The notes under the pieces were generated by a model. The model was not told the DNA's origin, made no database searches, and saw nothing but the letters and a program-made list of their open reading frames with translations. A DNA stretch of 64,000 nucleotides. Origin: Pelagivirga sediminicola (GTDB lineage: Bacteria > Pseudomonadota > Alphaproteobacteria > Rhodobacterales > Rhodobacteraceae). Position numbers and translations under genes: made by a program. The stretch covers positions 124,001-188,000 of the forward strand of contig NZ_QCYH01000004.1 in assembly GCF_003072125.1 (NCBI RefSeq). The letters run 5' to 3'. Shown here one piece after another: positions 1-8,564 of the stretch. The number at the start of each line of letters is the position of its first letter. Positions within the stretch are counted from its first letter, which is position 1.

Positions 1-3
1 CGC

Positions 4-945
4 GTGCAGGACACCGCGCAGACGCAGGGCGATCCGCTGCTTGTGGTGCGGGATCTGTCCGTCAGCTTTGACATCAGGAAAACATGGTATGGCCGCACCA
101 CCCATTACATCCCGGCCGTCACCGGCGCGAGTTTCGATGTCTACCCCGGCGAGACGATTTCGCTGGTCGGCGAGAGCGGGTCGGGCAAATCCACCATCGC
201 GCGCACCGTCATGCAACTGACCGAGCCGACCGGCGGCGCGATCACCTTTGACGGGCGCAACATGGCCGATATGGGCCTGGCCGAGCGGCAGAAGCTGCGC
301 CGCGAGATCCAGTATATCTTTCAGGATCCCTTCGCCTCGCTCAATCCGCGCCAGACCATCGGCTGGTCCGTGGCCGAGCCGATCCGAACGCACGGCCTGG
401 CGGATAATGACCGCGAAACCCGGTCCCGCGTCGGCGAGCTGCTGGAGCGTGTGGGGATGCCGGCCGATGTGGCCGAGCGCTATCCGCACCAGTTTTCCGG
501 CGGCCAGCGCCAGCGGATCTGCATCGCGCGGGCGCTGGCGGGCAAGCCGCGGCTGATCATCGCGGACGAGGTGCTGTCGGCCCTCGACGTATCGATCCAG
601 GCGCAGGTGATCAACCTGTTCATGGATCTGCAAAAGGACGAGGGGATCGCGTTCCTCTTCGTCAGCCATGACATGGCGGTGGTCGAAAAGGTCAGCCACC
701 GTGTCGCCGTGCTCTATCTGGGCCAGATCGTCGAGCTGGGCAGCCGCAGGCAGATCTTCGAGCAGACGGCGCATCCCTATACGCAGCGTCTGCTGTCGGC
801 CGTGCCCAACCCCGATCCGGCCGCCAAGCGCGAGCGCACGCCGCTGGACGGCGAGCTGCCATCGACAACGCGCCGGGTGGATGACCGCCCCGCACCCGTA
901 ACCTATGACGAGATCGCCAAGGGCCATTTCGTGGCCCGCCACTGA
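4..945 (+). CDS. Dipeptide/oligopeptide ABC transporter ATP-binding protein (DppF/OppF type)
   Basis: Energises peptide import at the inner face of the cytoplasmic membrane. The frame shows a Walker A motif (GESGSGKST, about residues 56-64), a Q-loop in FQDPF, the ABC signature FSGGQ at about 164-168 and Walker B LIIADE at about 184-189. The C-terminal tail reads QTAHPYTQRLLSAVP, the oligopeptide-transporter C-terminal motif. The segment after Walker B reads DEVLSALD where most relatives have DEP, which is a mild variant. The chosen start is a GTG three bases from the window edge, so the true start could lie upstream and overlap a partner ATPase gene (DppD type) outside the window. The binding-protein gene begins 34 bp downstream. 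The family call is secure; the transported peptide is not known. Confidence 0.9.
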   Translation: MQDTAQTQGDPLLVVRDLSVSFDIRKTWYGRTTHYIPAVTGASFDVYPGETISLVGESGSGKSTIARTVMQLTEPTGGAITFDGRNMADMGLAERQKLRREIQYIFQDPFASLNPRQTIGWSVAEPIRTHGLADNDRETRSRVGELLERVGMPADVAERYPHQFSGGQRQRICIARALAGKPRLIIADEVLSALDVSIQAQVINLFMDLQKDEGIAFLFVSHDMAVVEKVSHRVAVLYLGQIVELGSRRQIFEQTAHPYTQRLLSAVPNPDPAAKRERTPLDGELPSTTRRVDDRPAPVTYDEIAKGHFVARH

Positions 946-979
946 CGCGACGAAAGCAATCAACAGAGGAGCTTATCCA

Positions 980-2503
980 ATGAAAAAGACGCTGACTGCC
1001 ACCGCAATCGCACTGGCCCTGACCGCGACCGGGTTTGCCGCGCCGGCCATGGCCGCGGGCAAGATCACCGTATCCTCGCCGCAGGATCCCGGCAGCTGGG
1101 ACCCGATCGACACCTTCCTGATCAACTGGGCGTCGCTGGCCACCAACGTGTTCGAGGGCCTGACATATCGCGGCCCCGACATGGAGCTGGTCCCGGCGCT
1201 TGCCACCTCGTGGGAGACGCTGGACGACGGCACGCGCATCCGCTTCACGCTGCGCGAGGGCGTGACATTCCACAATGGCGAGCCGTTCAATGCGGATGCG
1301 GTGAAGTTCAGCTTTGACCGTCTGCTGGGCGAGGAGGGTGCCAAGGGCCCGCAACAGGCCAACTACACGTCGATCGAAAAGGTTGAGGTCATCGACGACA
1401 CCACCGTCGATTTCCACCTGGCGCAGGCCGATCCCGTCCTTCTGACCAAGCTGGCCGGTTATGGCGCGATGATCGTGCCGCCGCAATACATCGCCGAAGT
1501 GGGCGATGCGGAGTTCAACAACAACCCCGTCGGAACAGGTCCGTTCAAGATGACGTCCTACAGCCCCAAGGTGGGCGCGTCGCTGGTTGCGAACGAAGAC
1601 TATTGGGGCGGCGCGCCGAACCTGTCCGAGGTCGATTACCGATTCATCTCCGAGCCGTCCACGGCGCTGGCCGAATTGCAGTCAGGCGGCGTCGATGTGG
1701 TCATTCCTCCGTCGGTTCCCGTGGGCATGATCCCCACGATCGAGGCGGACGATAACCTTGAGGTCATCTCGACGGGCGGCCCCACCGTTACCGCGCTGCG
1801 CTTTGACACCAGCCGCGGCATCACCGCGGACGAAAACGTGCGCAAGGCGCTGATCATGGCGGTGGACCGCGGCGCCATCGTCGACACGATCCTGGCCGGG
1901 CAGGCGTCGGTCATCGCGTCCTTCCAGGGCGACCGCTCGTTCGGCTATGACGCCAGCATGGAGCCGCTGCCCTATGATCTGGAAAAGGCCAAGGCGATGC
2001 TGAAGGAGGCCGGTGTCGAGCAGGGCGCAAGCGTCGAGATCAACACGCGCGGCAATGACGCCACCTTCAACGAGGTCGCTCAGGCCGTCGCGGCCTATCT
2101 GGGCATGGCCGGCGTCAACGCCACGATCAAGCCCTACGAGACGAACGTCTTGCTGAACGACATCATCCCGCAGGGCAAGACCGGCGAGATGTTCCAGCAA
2201 AGCTGGGGCGGCTGGACCTTCGATTACGACAACACCGCATATGCGATGTATCACACGGGCCAGAAGTGGAACCCCTATGACAGCGACGCGGACCTTGACG
2301 CGCTGCTGGAAAAACAGCGCCCCATGACCGACCGCGCCGAGCGCGAAAAGGTGTTGCAGGAGATCGCGGCCTATGCGGCGGATCGCGCGCTGGAGATGCC
2401 GCTTTACAACATGAACGCCATCTACGCGATCAACAAGCGCGTCCAGAACTTCGAGCCTGCGCCGGACAACCGTCTGCGCCTCGACAAGGTCTCGGTCGAA
2501 TAA
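980..2503 (+). CDS. Periplasmic peptide-binding protein of the ABC transporter (SBP family 5)
   Basis: Periplasmic receptor that captures substrate for the flanking transporter. The first 25 residues are a Sec signal peptide (MKKTLTATAIALALTATGF, cleavage near AMAAG). The mature part has the family-5 landmarks: an N-terminal FEGLTY stretch, LREGVTFHNGEPFNADAVKFSFDRL, and NPVGTGPFK. At 507 residues it has normal length for the family. The ATG at 980 is preceded by an AGAGGAG ribosome site, and longer upstream frames would spoil the signal peptide. A strong GC hairpin follows the stop codon, fitting the usual excess of binding protein over permease. The ligand is uncertain. The neighbouring peptidase and imino-acid catabolism genes suggest short peptides, possibly with proline, hydroxyproline or pyroglutamate, but that is inference. 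Confidence 0.9.
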   Translation: MKKTLTATAIALALTATGFAAPAMAAGKITVSSPQDPGSWDPIDTFLINWASLATNVFEGLTYRGPDMELVPALATSWETLDDGTRIRFTLREGVTFHNGEPFNADAVKFSFDRLLGEEGAKGPQQANYTSIEKVEVIDDTTVDFHLAQADPVLLTKLAGYGAMIVPPQYIAEVGDAEFNNNPVGTGPFKMTSYSPKVGASLVANEDYWGGAPNLSEVDYRFISEPSTALAELQSGGVDVVIPPSVPVGMIPTIEADDNLEVISTGGPTVTALRFDTSRGITADENVRKALIMAVDRGAIVDTILAGQASVIASFQGDRSFGYDASMEPLPYDLEKAKAMLKEAGVEQGASVEINTRGNDATFNEVAQAVAAYLGMAGVNATIKPYETNVLLNDIIPQGKTGEMFQQSWGGWTFDYDNTAYAMYHTGQKWNPYDSDADLDALLEKQRPMTDRAEREKVLQEIAAYAADRALEMPLYNMNAIYAINKRVQNFEPAPDNRLRLDKVSVE

Positions 2504-2512
2504 TCACGCCGC

Positions 2513-2548
2513 GGGGGCGGGCGGGGCATCTGGCGCCCGCCCGCCCCC
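2513..2548 (+). other. GC-rich 13-bp hairpin between binding-protein and permease genes
   Basis: The left arm 2513-2525 (GGGGGCGGGCGGG) is perfectly complementary to the right arm 2536-2548, with a 10-nt loop. It starts 10 bp after the binding-protein stop. It is followed by a C/T mix rather than a U-run, so it looks like a 3'-stabilising or attenuating stem and not a full terminator. Confidence 0.6.
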
Positions 2549-2579
2549 TTCCTTCCCATCGCTCTGGAGGTGCGCATTC

Positions 2580-3503
2580 ATGGCCGGTTTCCTGATAAAA
2601 CGTCTCGCGCAGGCCGTGTTCGTCGTGATCGTCGTCACGCTGATCGTGTCGGTCGCGGTGCGCATGACCGGCGATCCCGCGATGATGATCGCGCAGGGCG
2701 CGACCGACATCACCGAGGCCGATCTGGAGCGCATCCGCGAGGGGCTGGGCCTGAACGAGCCCTTCATCACCCAATATTTCGCCACCCTGTCGGGCCTGTT
2801 CACCTGGGATTTCGGCCGCAGTTTCCTTGGCGGCACCGAGGTGTCCACGCTTATCGCCGGGGCGCTGCCCGCAACCCTACTGCTGGCGTTCTCGTCGCTG
2901 GTCGTGTCGATCATCATCTCGGTTCCCCTGGGGATCCGCGCGGCCATCCGGCGCGGCAAATGGGAGGATCAGCTGATCCGCATCCTGTCGCTGGTGGGCC
3001 TGTCGTTTCCCAACTTCTGGCTTGCGACGATGCTGGTGCTGCTCTTTTCCATCACGCTGCACCTCTTGCCGCCCAGCGGCATGACGGGCTGGGCCACGCT
3101 GGTCATGCCGGCGATGACGATGGGGGTGATCCTGACGGCCACGAACGTGCGGCTGGTGCGCACCTCGATGCTGGAGGTGATGCAATCGCAATACATCATG
3201 GTCGCCCGCGCCAAGGGCCTGTCCGAGCGCAGCGTCCTTTACAAACACGCCCTGCGCAACAGCGCGATCCCGCTGATCACGTTTCTGGGCCTGCAGTTCG
3301 GCGGGCTTCTGGGCGGAATCGTCGTGGTGGAAAAGGTATTCAACTGGCCCGGCATGGGCAGTCTGGCCTTCGATGCGGTCTCGGGGCGCGATTATCCGGT
3401 GCTGCAATCGGTCATCATGATCCTGTCCACCCTGATCGTGCTGGTGAACCTGATCGTCGACATCGCCTATGGCCTGATCGACCCGCGCATCAGGACGGAG
3501 TGA
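2580..3503 (+). CDS. Peptide ABC transporter permease, DppB type
   Basis: Inner-membrane channel subunit of the transporter. It is 307 residues with an N-terminal signal-anchor helix (about 8-28) and about five further hydrophobic segments. The cytoplasmic EAA loop that docks on the ATPase is visible around residues 209-231 (ARAKGLSERSVLYKHALRN). The LGLNEPFITQYF stretch after the first helix is typical of DppB/OppB proteins. The start ATG at 2580 has a TGGAGG ribosome site about 7 nt upstream. It follows the binding-protein gene by 76 bp and precedes the second permease by 4 bp, so all belong to one operon. Confidence 0.92.
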   Translation: MAGFLIKRLAQAVFVVIVVTLIVSVAVRMTGDPAMMIAQGATDITEADLERIREGLGLNEPFITQYFATLSGLFTWDFGRSFLGGTEVSTLIAGALPATLLLAFSSLVVSIIISVPLGIRAAIRRGKWEDQLIRILSLVGLSFPNFWLATMLVLLFSITLHLLPPSGMTGWATLVMPAMTMGVILTATNVRLVRTSMLEVMQSQYIMVARAKGLSERSVLYKHALRNSAIPLITFLGLQFGGLLGGIVVVEKVFNWPGMGSLAFDAVSGRDYPVLQSVIMILSTLIVLVNLIVDIAYGLIDPRIRTE

Positions 3504-3507
3504 GCCG

Positions 3508-4347
3508 ATGACCGCCTTTTTCCAATCGCGCTACTGGTCGCTGGAATTCATCCTGGGAATGGGGCTGACGGCCTTCATCGTGATCGGCGTCCTGCTGTCC
3601 ACGTGGATCTTTCCGGATGTCGGCGCAATCGACCTGACCGCGCGGCTTGTGCCGCCGTTCGAGCGCGCCGATCACCTTCTGGGCACCGATCCGCTGGGCC
3701 GCGACGTGCTGGCGCGGATCTTCGTCGGCGGCTGGATCTCGCTTGAGGTGGGGTTCCTGTCGGTGCTCGGCTCGGTCCTGATCGGGGTGCTGATGGGGTT
3801 GATCGCGGGCTATTATCGCGGCGTCTGGGACGTGATCGTGATGCGCTTTGCCGATGTGCAGCTGGCACTGCCCTTCATCCTTCTGGCGATCACCATCATC
3901 GCCATCATCGGCGGCAGCCTGACCAACACCATCATCCTGCTGATCGTGTCGCAATGGGTGCAATATGCCCGCCTCGTGCGCGCGCAGGTTCTGGCGCTGC
4001 GCGACCGCGAATTCGTGCTGGCCGCGCGCGCCATCGGGGTCAAGAATCGCAACATCATCCTCAGCCACCTTCTGCCCAACCTGATGGGGCCGGTCGTGGT
4101 GCTGATGACGCTGAACGTGGCCAACAACATCCTGCTGGAAAGCAGCCTGACCTTCCTTGGCCTCGGCGTCGACCCGACGATTCCCAGCTGGGGCGGTATG
4201 CTCGCGGACGGGCGCACCTATCTGCAGACAGCGTGGTGGGTCAGCGTCTTTCCGGGCGTTGCCATCCTGCTGACCGTGCTGGGCCTGAACCTTTTGGGCG
4301 ACTGGCTGCGCGATACGCTGGATCCGACGGGAAGGACCGCGAAATGA
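3508..4347 (+). CDS. Peptide ABC transporter permease, DppC type
   Basis: Second inner-membrane subunit, pairing with the upstream DppB-type protein. It is 279 residues long, with an N-terminal transmembrane helix. The motif HLLGTDPLGRDVLAR at about 57-70 is the hallmark of DppC/OppC proteins. The EAA loop lies at about 171-191 (AARAIGVKNRNIILSHLLPN). The ATG sits 4 bp after the dppB-like stop, with a GGAG ribosome site overlapping that stop. Its own stop overlaps the ATG of the downstream peptidase gene (ATGA), so the peptidase is translationally coupled to the transporter. Confidence 0.92.
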   Translation: MTAFFQSRYWSLEFILGMGLTAFIVIGVLLSTWIFPDVGAIDLTARLVPPFERADHLLGTDPLGRDVLARIFVGGWISLEVGFLSVLGSVLIGVLMGLIAGYYRGVWDVIVMRFADVQLALPFILLAITIIAIIGGSLTNTIILLIVSQWVQYARLVRAQVLALRDREFVLAARAIGVKNRNIILSHLLPNLMGPVVVLMTLNVANNILLESSLTFLGLGVDPTIPSWGGMLADGRTYLQTAWWVSVFPGVAILLTVLGLNLLGDWLRDTLDPTGRTAK

Positions 4348-6029
4348 ACTACCATCTGGCGCCCGCGCGCACGCTGGATACGCTGGTCGCGGCGGCAACC
4401 GGCCCGTTTGAGGCATGGACCTTCGACGATCGCGCTGCCCGCAGCGCCGCCGAGGAGGCGCTGGCGGCACGCGGGATCACGGCGCGCATCCGCAGCGCCT
4501 ACAAACCCTTGCTGCACTTTTTCCTGGAGGAGGCGCGCGCCGGGTTCACCGCGGCGCATGTCACCTTTCCCCGCCACGACGCCGCTGTCGCCAACCGCTT
4601 CTTGCTGGAGACCTATCCGCTTGCCGCGCTCTATCCGGATGCCCGGATCACCTTCGCACCGGGCGGCGCCGGGGCATTCTACACCGTCGCGCTCAGCTAT
4701 CCGGACGGGGCCGAGCAGCACGAGGTTCTGGCGCCGAACCGCCTGCATGCCGATCACGTGGGCGAGCGGACGCTGTCGCCCACCGGCTGGCTGATCGATG
4801 CAGGCGGCGCGCGCAGGCTGGAGACGGATTACGAGCAGATGTTTCACGGCGCGATGGCCGCGATCCTGGCGCAGGACTGGGGCCGGGACGAGCCCTATTT
4901 CGAAGAGCTGAACATCGCCGCCACCGTGCCCGCGCATGATCTGGACCTGGGCTATGACGACGAAGTGCTCAGCCTTGTCGAGGCGCTGCACGAGGATCTC
5001 TATTTTTCCTGCCTTGAGGTCTTTCAGCGCCATTCAGGCCGCCCCTTGGGCGACCGGGGCCTGCAGCCGGGCCAGATCGTGCCGCAGGTGCGGCAGGGCG
5101 CGGCGCCTGAAATCCGCGTCACCCTGCGCCGCTACGACACCGCCGACCGCGGCGGCGAGCCTCAGGATCTGGAGCAGGCGGGCGCCGCGCTTTCCATCGC
5201 GCAGATCCGCGCCGAAATGGCCGGGATCGGCGGCCAGCCGCTTCGCGCCACCAGCCGCGCGGGCCGCGAGGTGCTGGCGCAGTATCGCAGCGGCGCGGGA
5301 AAGCCGGTGATGATCTCGGCCGGGCAGCATGCGAACGAGACGACGCCCGTGGTCGGCGCATTGCGCGCGGCGCGCAGGCTGGCGGCCGATGGTGCGGCCT
5401 TCGTCATCTCTCCGATGGAGAATCCGGATGGTTATGCCCTGCACGGGCGACTGGCTCAGCTGACGCCGCGCCACATGCTGCACGCCGCGCGCTATACCGC
5501 GCTGGGCGATGATCTGGAGTATCGCACGGGGCCGTCCGCGCTTTATGAAAAGGAAATCCGCCTCGAGGCAGAGCGCGTGTCGGGCGCGCAGCTGCATATC
5601 AACCTGCACGGATATCCCGCGCACGAATGGACGCGGCCCATGACCGGCTATATCCCCCGCAGCTTTGCCATGTGGACCCTGCCCAAGGGGTTTTTCCTTG
5701 TCATGCGGCATATGCCGGGCTGGGACACGATCGCGCGCGCGCTGACGCAGGAGGTCACGCAGGCGCTGATGCAGGTGCCGGGGCTGGCCGCCTTCAACGC
5801 GCGGCAGATCGAGCTTTACCGCATCCACGCGGGCGAGACGGGGTTCGAGATGATCAACGGCTTCCCGTGCTATATTCACGAGGATACGCGCCACACCGTG
5901 CCGCTGACCCTGATCACCGAATACTCGGACGAGACGCTTTACGGCGCGCCCTTCATTGCCGGGCATACCGCGCAGATGCACACCGTTCTGGCCGCGCATG
6001 CGGCGTGGCAGGGGATGGCGGGCGTCTGA
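4344..6029 (+). CDS. M14-like zinc metallopeptidase coupled to the peptide transporter
   Basis: Predicted cytoplasmic zinc carboxypeptidase-type hydrolase of 561 residues. The C-terminal half carries the ligand pattern of the M14 fold: GQHANETTP gives an HxxE pair (His329, Glu332), LHGYPAHEW supplies a third ligand (His422), and Glu526 in LITEYSDE is in the right place for the catalytic glutamate. The N-terminal 280 residues match no family I recognise. There is no signal peptide, so it should act on peptides after import. The start ATG overlaps the permease stop by 4 bp (ATGA). The gene ends 3 bp from the convergent GntR gene. Its exact specificity (carboxypeptidase, amidase or deacylase-like) cannot be read from sequence. 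Confidence 0.75.
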   Translation: MNYHLAPARTLDTLVAAATGPFEAWTFDDRAARSAAEEALAARGITARIRSAYKPLLHFFLEEARAGFTAAHVTFPRHDAAVANRFLLETYPLAALYPDARITFAPGGAGAFYTVALSYPDGAEQHEVLAPNRLHADHVGERTLSPTGWLIDAGGARRLETDYEQMFHGAMAAILAQDWGRDEPYFEELNIAATVPAHDLDLGYDDEVLSLVEALHEDLYFSCLEVFQRHSGRPLGDRGLQPGQIVPQVRQGAAPEIRVTLRRYDTADRGGEPQDLEQAGAALSIAQIRAEMAGIGGQPLRATSRAGREVLAQYRSGAGKPVMISAGQHANETTPVVGALRAARRLAADGAAFVISPMENPDGYALHGRLAQLTPRHMLHAARYTALGDDLEYRTGPSALYEKEIRLEAERVSGAQLHINLHGYPAHEWTRPMTGYIPRSFAMWTLPKGFFLVMRHMPGWDTIARALTQEVTQALMQVPGLAAFNARQIELYRIHAGETGFEMINGFPCYIHEDTRHTVPLTLITEYSDETLYGAPFIAGHTAQMHTVLAAHAAWQGMAGV

Positions 6030-6032
6030 GCC

Positions 6033-6686
6033 TCAGCTGTTCGCGGCGTTGGCGAAGGCCGCCAGAACCGCGCGTTCCGATTGCAGAAGATAGGTCTCCA
6101 GCAGATCGGCGGCTTCGGCGGCGCGGCCCGCCTGAAGCTGGGCCAGGATCGCGCCGTTCATCTCGATATACGGCATGTGCAGCCAGCGCGCGGTGCCAAG
6201 AGCCACGAAGACCAGCCGCAATTCGGCCGCGAGGTTGCCGTAGAACGCGGTCAGGCGCGGGCTGCCCGCCAGATCGACGATGGCCGAATGGAAATCCATG
6301 TTGGCATTTCCCACGCCGCGCCAATCCTGCCGGCCCTCGCAATGGCGCGCCGCCTTGACCGCCGATGCCATCCGGGCCACCGCCGGATGATGCGCATGCG
6401 CGGACCGCAACACGGGACATTCGATGCAGCGCCGCACGCGGTAGATGTCGATGATCGTATCCAGCGACGGGGTGGCGACGAACACGCCGCGATTGGCCTC
6501 GTGCACGAACAGACCGTCGCGGGTCATCATGCGGAATGCCTCGCGCAGGGTGTTGCGCGACACGGCCATCTTTTCGGCCTGCGCGGCCTCGGACAGCCGT
6601 TGGCCCGGCGCCAGCTCGCCGAAGGTCAGCTGGTCGCGAAGGGCCGTTGCGACCTTGCTTGCCAGTGAAACGGCGGGTTCGGACAT
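6033..6686 (-). CDS. GntR-family transcriptional regulator, FCD subfamily
   Basis: DNA-binding regulator with an N-terminal winged helix-turn-helix (LRDQLTFGELAPGQRLSE, then VSRNTLREAFRMM) and a C-terminal all-helical FCD ligand domain (about 80-210) whose metal-binding pattern includes D-x3-H (DFHSAIVDLAG). I start it at the ATG with an AGGTG ribosome site 8 nt upstream; an ATG six codons earlier (6704) lacks one. It is the last gene of the pxpA-pxpB-pxpC run and tail-to-tail with the peptidase gene, so it probably controls the oxoproline genes, the peptide transporter or both. A palindrome fitting this family's operators lies in the 90-108 bp gap upstream. The effector is unknown; a carboxylate such as 5-oxoproline would fit the family. 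Confidence 0.85.
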   Translation of the reverse strand: MSEPAVSLASKVATALRDQLTFGELAPGQRLSEAAQAEKMAVSRNTLREAFRMMTRDGLFVHEANRGVFVATPSLDTIIDIYRVRRCIECPVLRSAHAHHPAVARMASAVKAARHCEGRQDWRGVGNANMDFHSAIVDLAGSPRLTAFYGNLAAELRLVFVALGTARWLHMPYIEMNGAILAQLQAGRAAEAADLLETYLLQSERAVLAAFANAANS

Positions 6687-6727
6687 GGGCGCAGCACCTG
6701 ACATTGCCGGAGCGGTTGGACAAACGC

Positions 6728-6750
6728 GCAGGTTTTGTGGAACAACCTGC
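6728..6750. promoter_or_regulatory. Candidate GntR/FCD operator palindrome
   Basis: Arms GCAGG (6728-6732) and CCTGC (6746-6750) enclose TTGT-GGA-ACAA (6735-6745), a perfect 4+4 palindrome of the GT-N3-AC type bound by FadR-like regulators. It lies between the pxpC stop and the gntR start. There is no T-run for a terminator. Confidence 0.4.
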
Positions 6751-6794
6751 CGTTTTCATCCAATCAGATTACGGCCAACCTGTCCATCCGCCGA

Positions 6795-7844
6795 TCAATC
6801 CTCGGCCTGCGCAGTGGCGCTGATCACACCGCTGATCAGGTTCGCCGACAGCAGCGCGCGGCTGGACAGGCTGGCGGCCTCCACGCTGAGCGGCGCGATC
6901 GAGGCGATGACCTCCGACAGGCGGCGCTTTTGCGCGATGTGGATGTCTTGCGCCTCGGCGACGGTGACGGCCGAGAAGGTCAGCACGGCGCCCGGCGCCA
7001 GACGTCCAAGCGCAGGCAGATCGGCGGAGATTACCGTCGCGATCTTGGGATAGCCGCCGGTGGTCTGGTGGTCGGCCAGCAGGATGATCGGCTGGCCGTC
7101 GCCCGGCACCTGGATGGCACCCGTCGCGATCCCGTCCGAGGTGATGTCATAGCCGGCCTTGTGCTCCAGCGCCGGGCCGGCAAGGCGCAGGCCCATGCGG
7201 TCCGCCTCGTTGGTGATCCGGAATTCGGCCTCCAGCAGCGTGGCGATTGCCGCCGCACTGAAATGATCGTCCTGCGGGCCCAGCACCAAGCGCACCCGCG
7301 CGGGCGGCGCGAGGTCCGGCACCCGCCCAAGGCGCATGTCGGCGCGCCCGTCCGGCGCGGGCATCGCGAGCGGCAGCGCATCGCCATCCGCCAGCGCGCG
7401 GCCTTTCAGCCCGCCAAAGCCCGCGCGCAGGCAGGTTGACCGGCTGCCCAGAACCGGGGCGATGTCAAAGCCGCCGCCGACCGCCAGATAGGCGGTGACG
7501 CTGCCCTTAAGCGGGGGCACGCGAAAGACCGTCCCGCGCTCCAGCACCGCAGATTGCCAGGGCGGCACCTCGCGCGGCTCTGGCGCCAGGATCTGAAGCG
7601 GCGAGGACGTGCCGCAGAGCGCAACGCGCACCGCGGGCGCATCCACTTTCAACACCGGCCCCATCAGCCGGATTTCCAGCGCGGCCTCGCCCTCGGGGTT
7701 GCCCACCAGCGCGTTGGCGATGCGCAAGGAGGCCGGGTCCAGCGCGCCCGACACCGGGATCCCGGCCGCCTGATGCCCGGCGCGGCCCAGATCCTGCACC
7801 GTGGTGAAGGGACCGGCCTTCTGGGCGATCAGCGCGGCGCTCAT
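6795..7844 (-). CDS. pxpC: 5-oxoprolinase subunit C (biotin-dependent carboxyltransferase-like domain)
   Basis: Subunit of the ATP-dependent 5-oxoprolinase PxpABC, which opens pyroglutamate to glutamate in the cytoplasm. It is 349 residues, somewhat longer than the E. coli protein. The N-terminus has the family signature AGPFTTVQDLGRAGHQAAGIPVSGALD followed by NALVGN and LE. The C-terminal half contains DHQTTGGYPKIATV, also typical of KipA/PxpC. The start overlaps the pxpB stop by 4 bp (ATGA), as expected for subunits made in fixed ratio. With pxpA and pxpB directly upstream the functional call is strong. Confidence 0.9.
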   Translation of the reverse strand: MSAALIAQKAGPFTTVQDLGRAGHQAAGIPVSGALDPASLRIANALVGNPEGEAALEIRLMGPVLKVDAPAVRVALCGTSSPLQILAPEPREVPPWQSAVLERGTVFRVPPLKGSVTAYLAVGGGFDIAPVLGSRSTCLRAGFGGLKGRALADGDALPLAMPAPDGRADMRLGRVPDLAPPARVRLVLGPQDDHFSAAAIATLLEAEFRITNEADRMGLRLAGPALEHKAGYDITSDGIATGAIQVPGDGQPIILLADHQTTGGYPKIATVISADLPALGRLAPGAVLTFSAVTVAEAQDIHIAQKRRLSEVIASIAPLSVEAASLSSRALLSANLISGVISATAQAED

Positions 7845-8563
7845 CGGGCAGGCTCCGCGATGGTGATCTGCTCGGTCAGGGGGCGCGCCTGAAGATCGTC
7901 ATACTCATCGGCCGTCACGGGCCGCAACCGCACGCTGTCGCCTGCGCGCAGCAATGCGGGCACGTCGCGCGCGATGTTGAACAGATCGACCGGCGTGCGC
8001 CCGATGGCATGCCAGCCTCCGGGCGAGGCGAAGGGATAGATCACTGTCTGCCCCACCGCCACGGCGACGGTTCCGGGCGCGATTCGCGTGCGCGGGGTCA
8101 TGCGGCGCGGCAGGGTCAGCTCGGCCGGCAGATCGCCCATATAGGGATGTCCCGGTGCAAAGCCGATCATGTAGACGTAATGCGCAACCGCGCTGTGCCG
8201 CGCAATTGCCTCCTCCTCGTTCAGCCCGCCGGCGGCCGCGACATCGCCCAGATCGGGACCATGCACGCCGCCATAGGCGACGGGCAGCGTGACAATCCGG
8301 CCGCAGGCGGCGTCTTGCGACGCGGCAAAGTCCAGCGCATCCACTTCGTGGCAAAGGCGCGCGTGGTCGATCACAGAGGGGTCGTAATGCACGGTCAGCG
8401 AGCGGAAGGTCGGCACGGTTTCGATCACGCCGTCAAGGTTGCGAGCCTGCAGCGCGGCCTCCAGCGCCATCACCTGCATGTTCAGGTGCCGGTCCACACC
8501 GCGCCCGAATTCGACCGTCAGGGCGCAGTCGCCCGAAGGCAGGTATCGAACGCCGCCCGCCAT
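7841..8563 (-). CDS. pxpB: 5-oxoprolinase subunit B (KipI/allophanate hydrolase subunit 1 fold)
   Basis: Partner of PxpC in 5-oxoproline hydrolysis. It is 240 residues. The start reads MAGGVRYLPSGDCALTVEFG, matching the family N-terminus; the upstream codons in frame are not conserved-looking. The core motif YMIGFAPGHPYMGDLP around residues 135-150 and the later TPRTRIAPGTVAVA and YPFASPGGWHAIGRTP are diagnostic of KipI/PxpB. The start lies 1 bp from the pxpA stop and the stop overlaps the pxpC start, so the three genes are tightly coupled. Confidence 0.9.
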   Translation of the reverse strand: MAGGVRYLPSGDCALTVEFGRGVDRHLNMQVMALEAALQARNLDGVIETVPTFRSLTVHYDPSVIDHARLCHEVDALDFAASQDAACGRIVTLPVAYGGVHGPDLGDVAAAGGLNEEEAIARHSAVAHYVYMIGFAPGHPYMGDLPAELTLPRRMTPRTRIAPGTVAVAVGQTVIYPFASPGGWHAIGRTPVDLFNIARDVPALLRAGDSVRLRPVTADEYDDLQARPLTEQITIAEPAR

Positions 8564-8564
8564 G

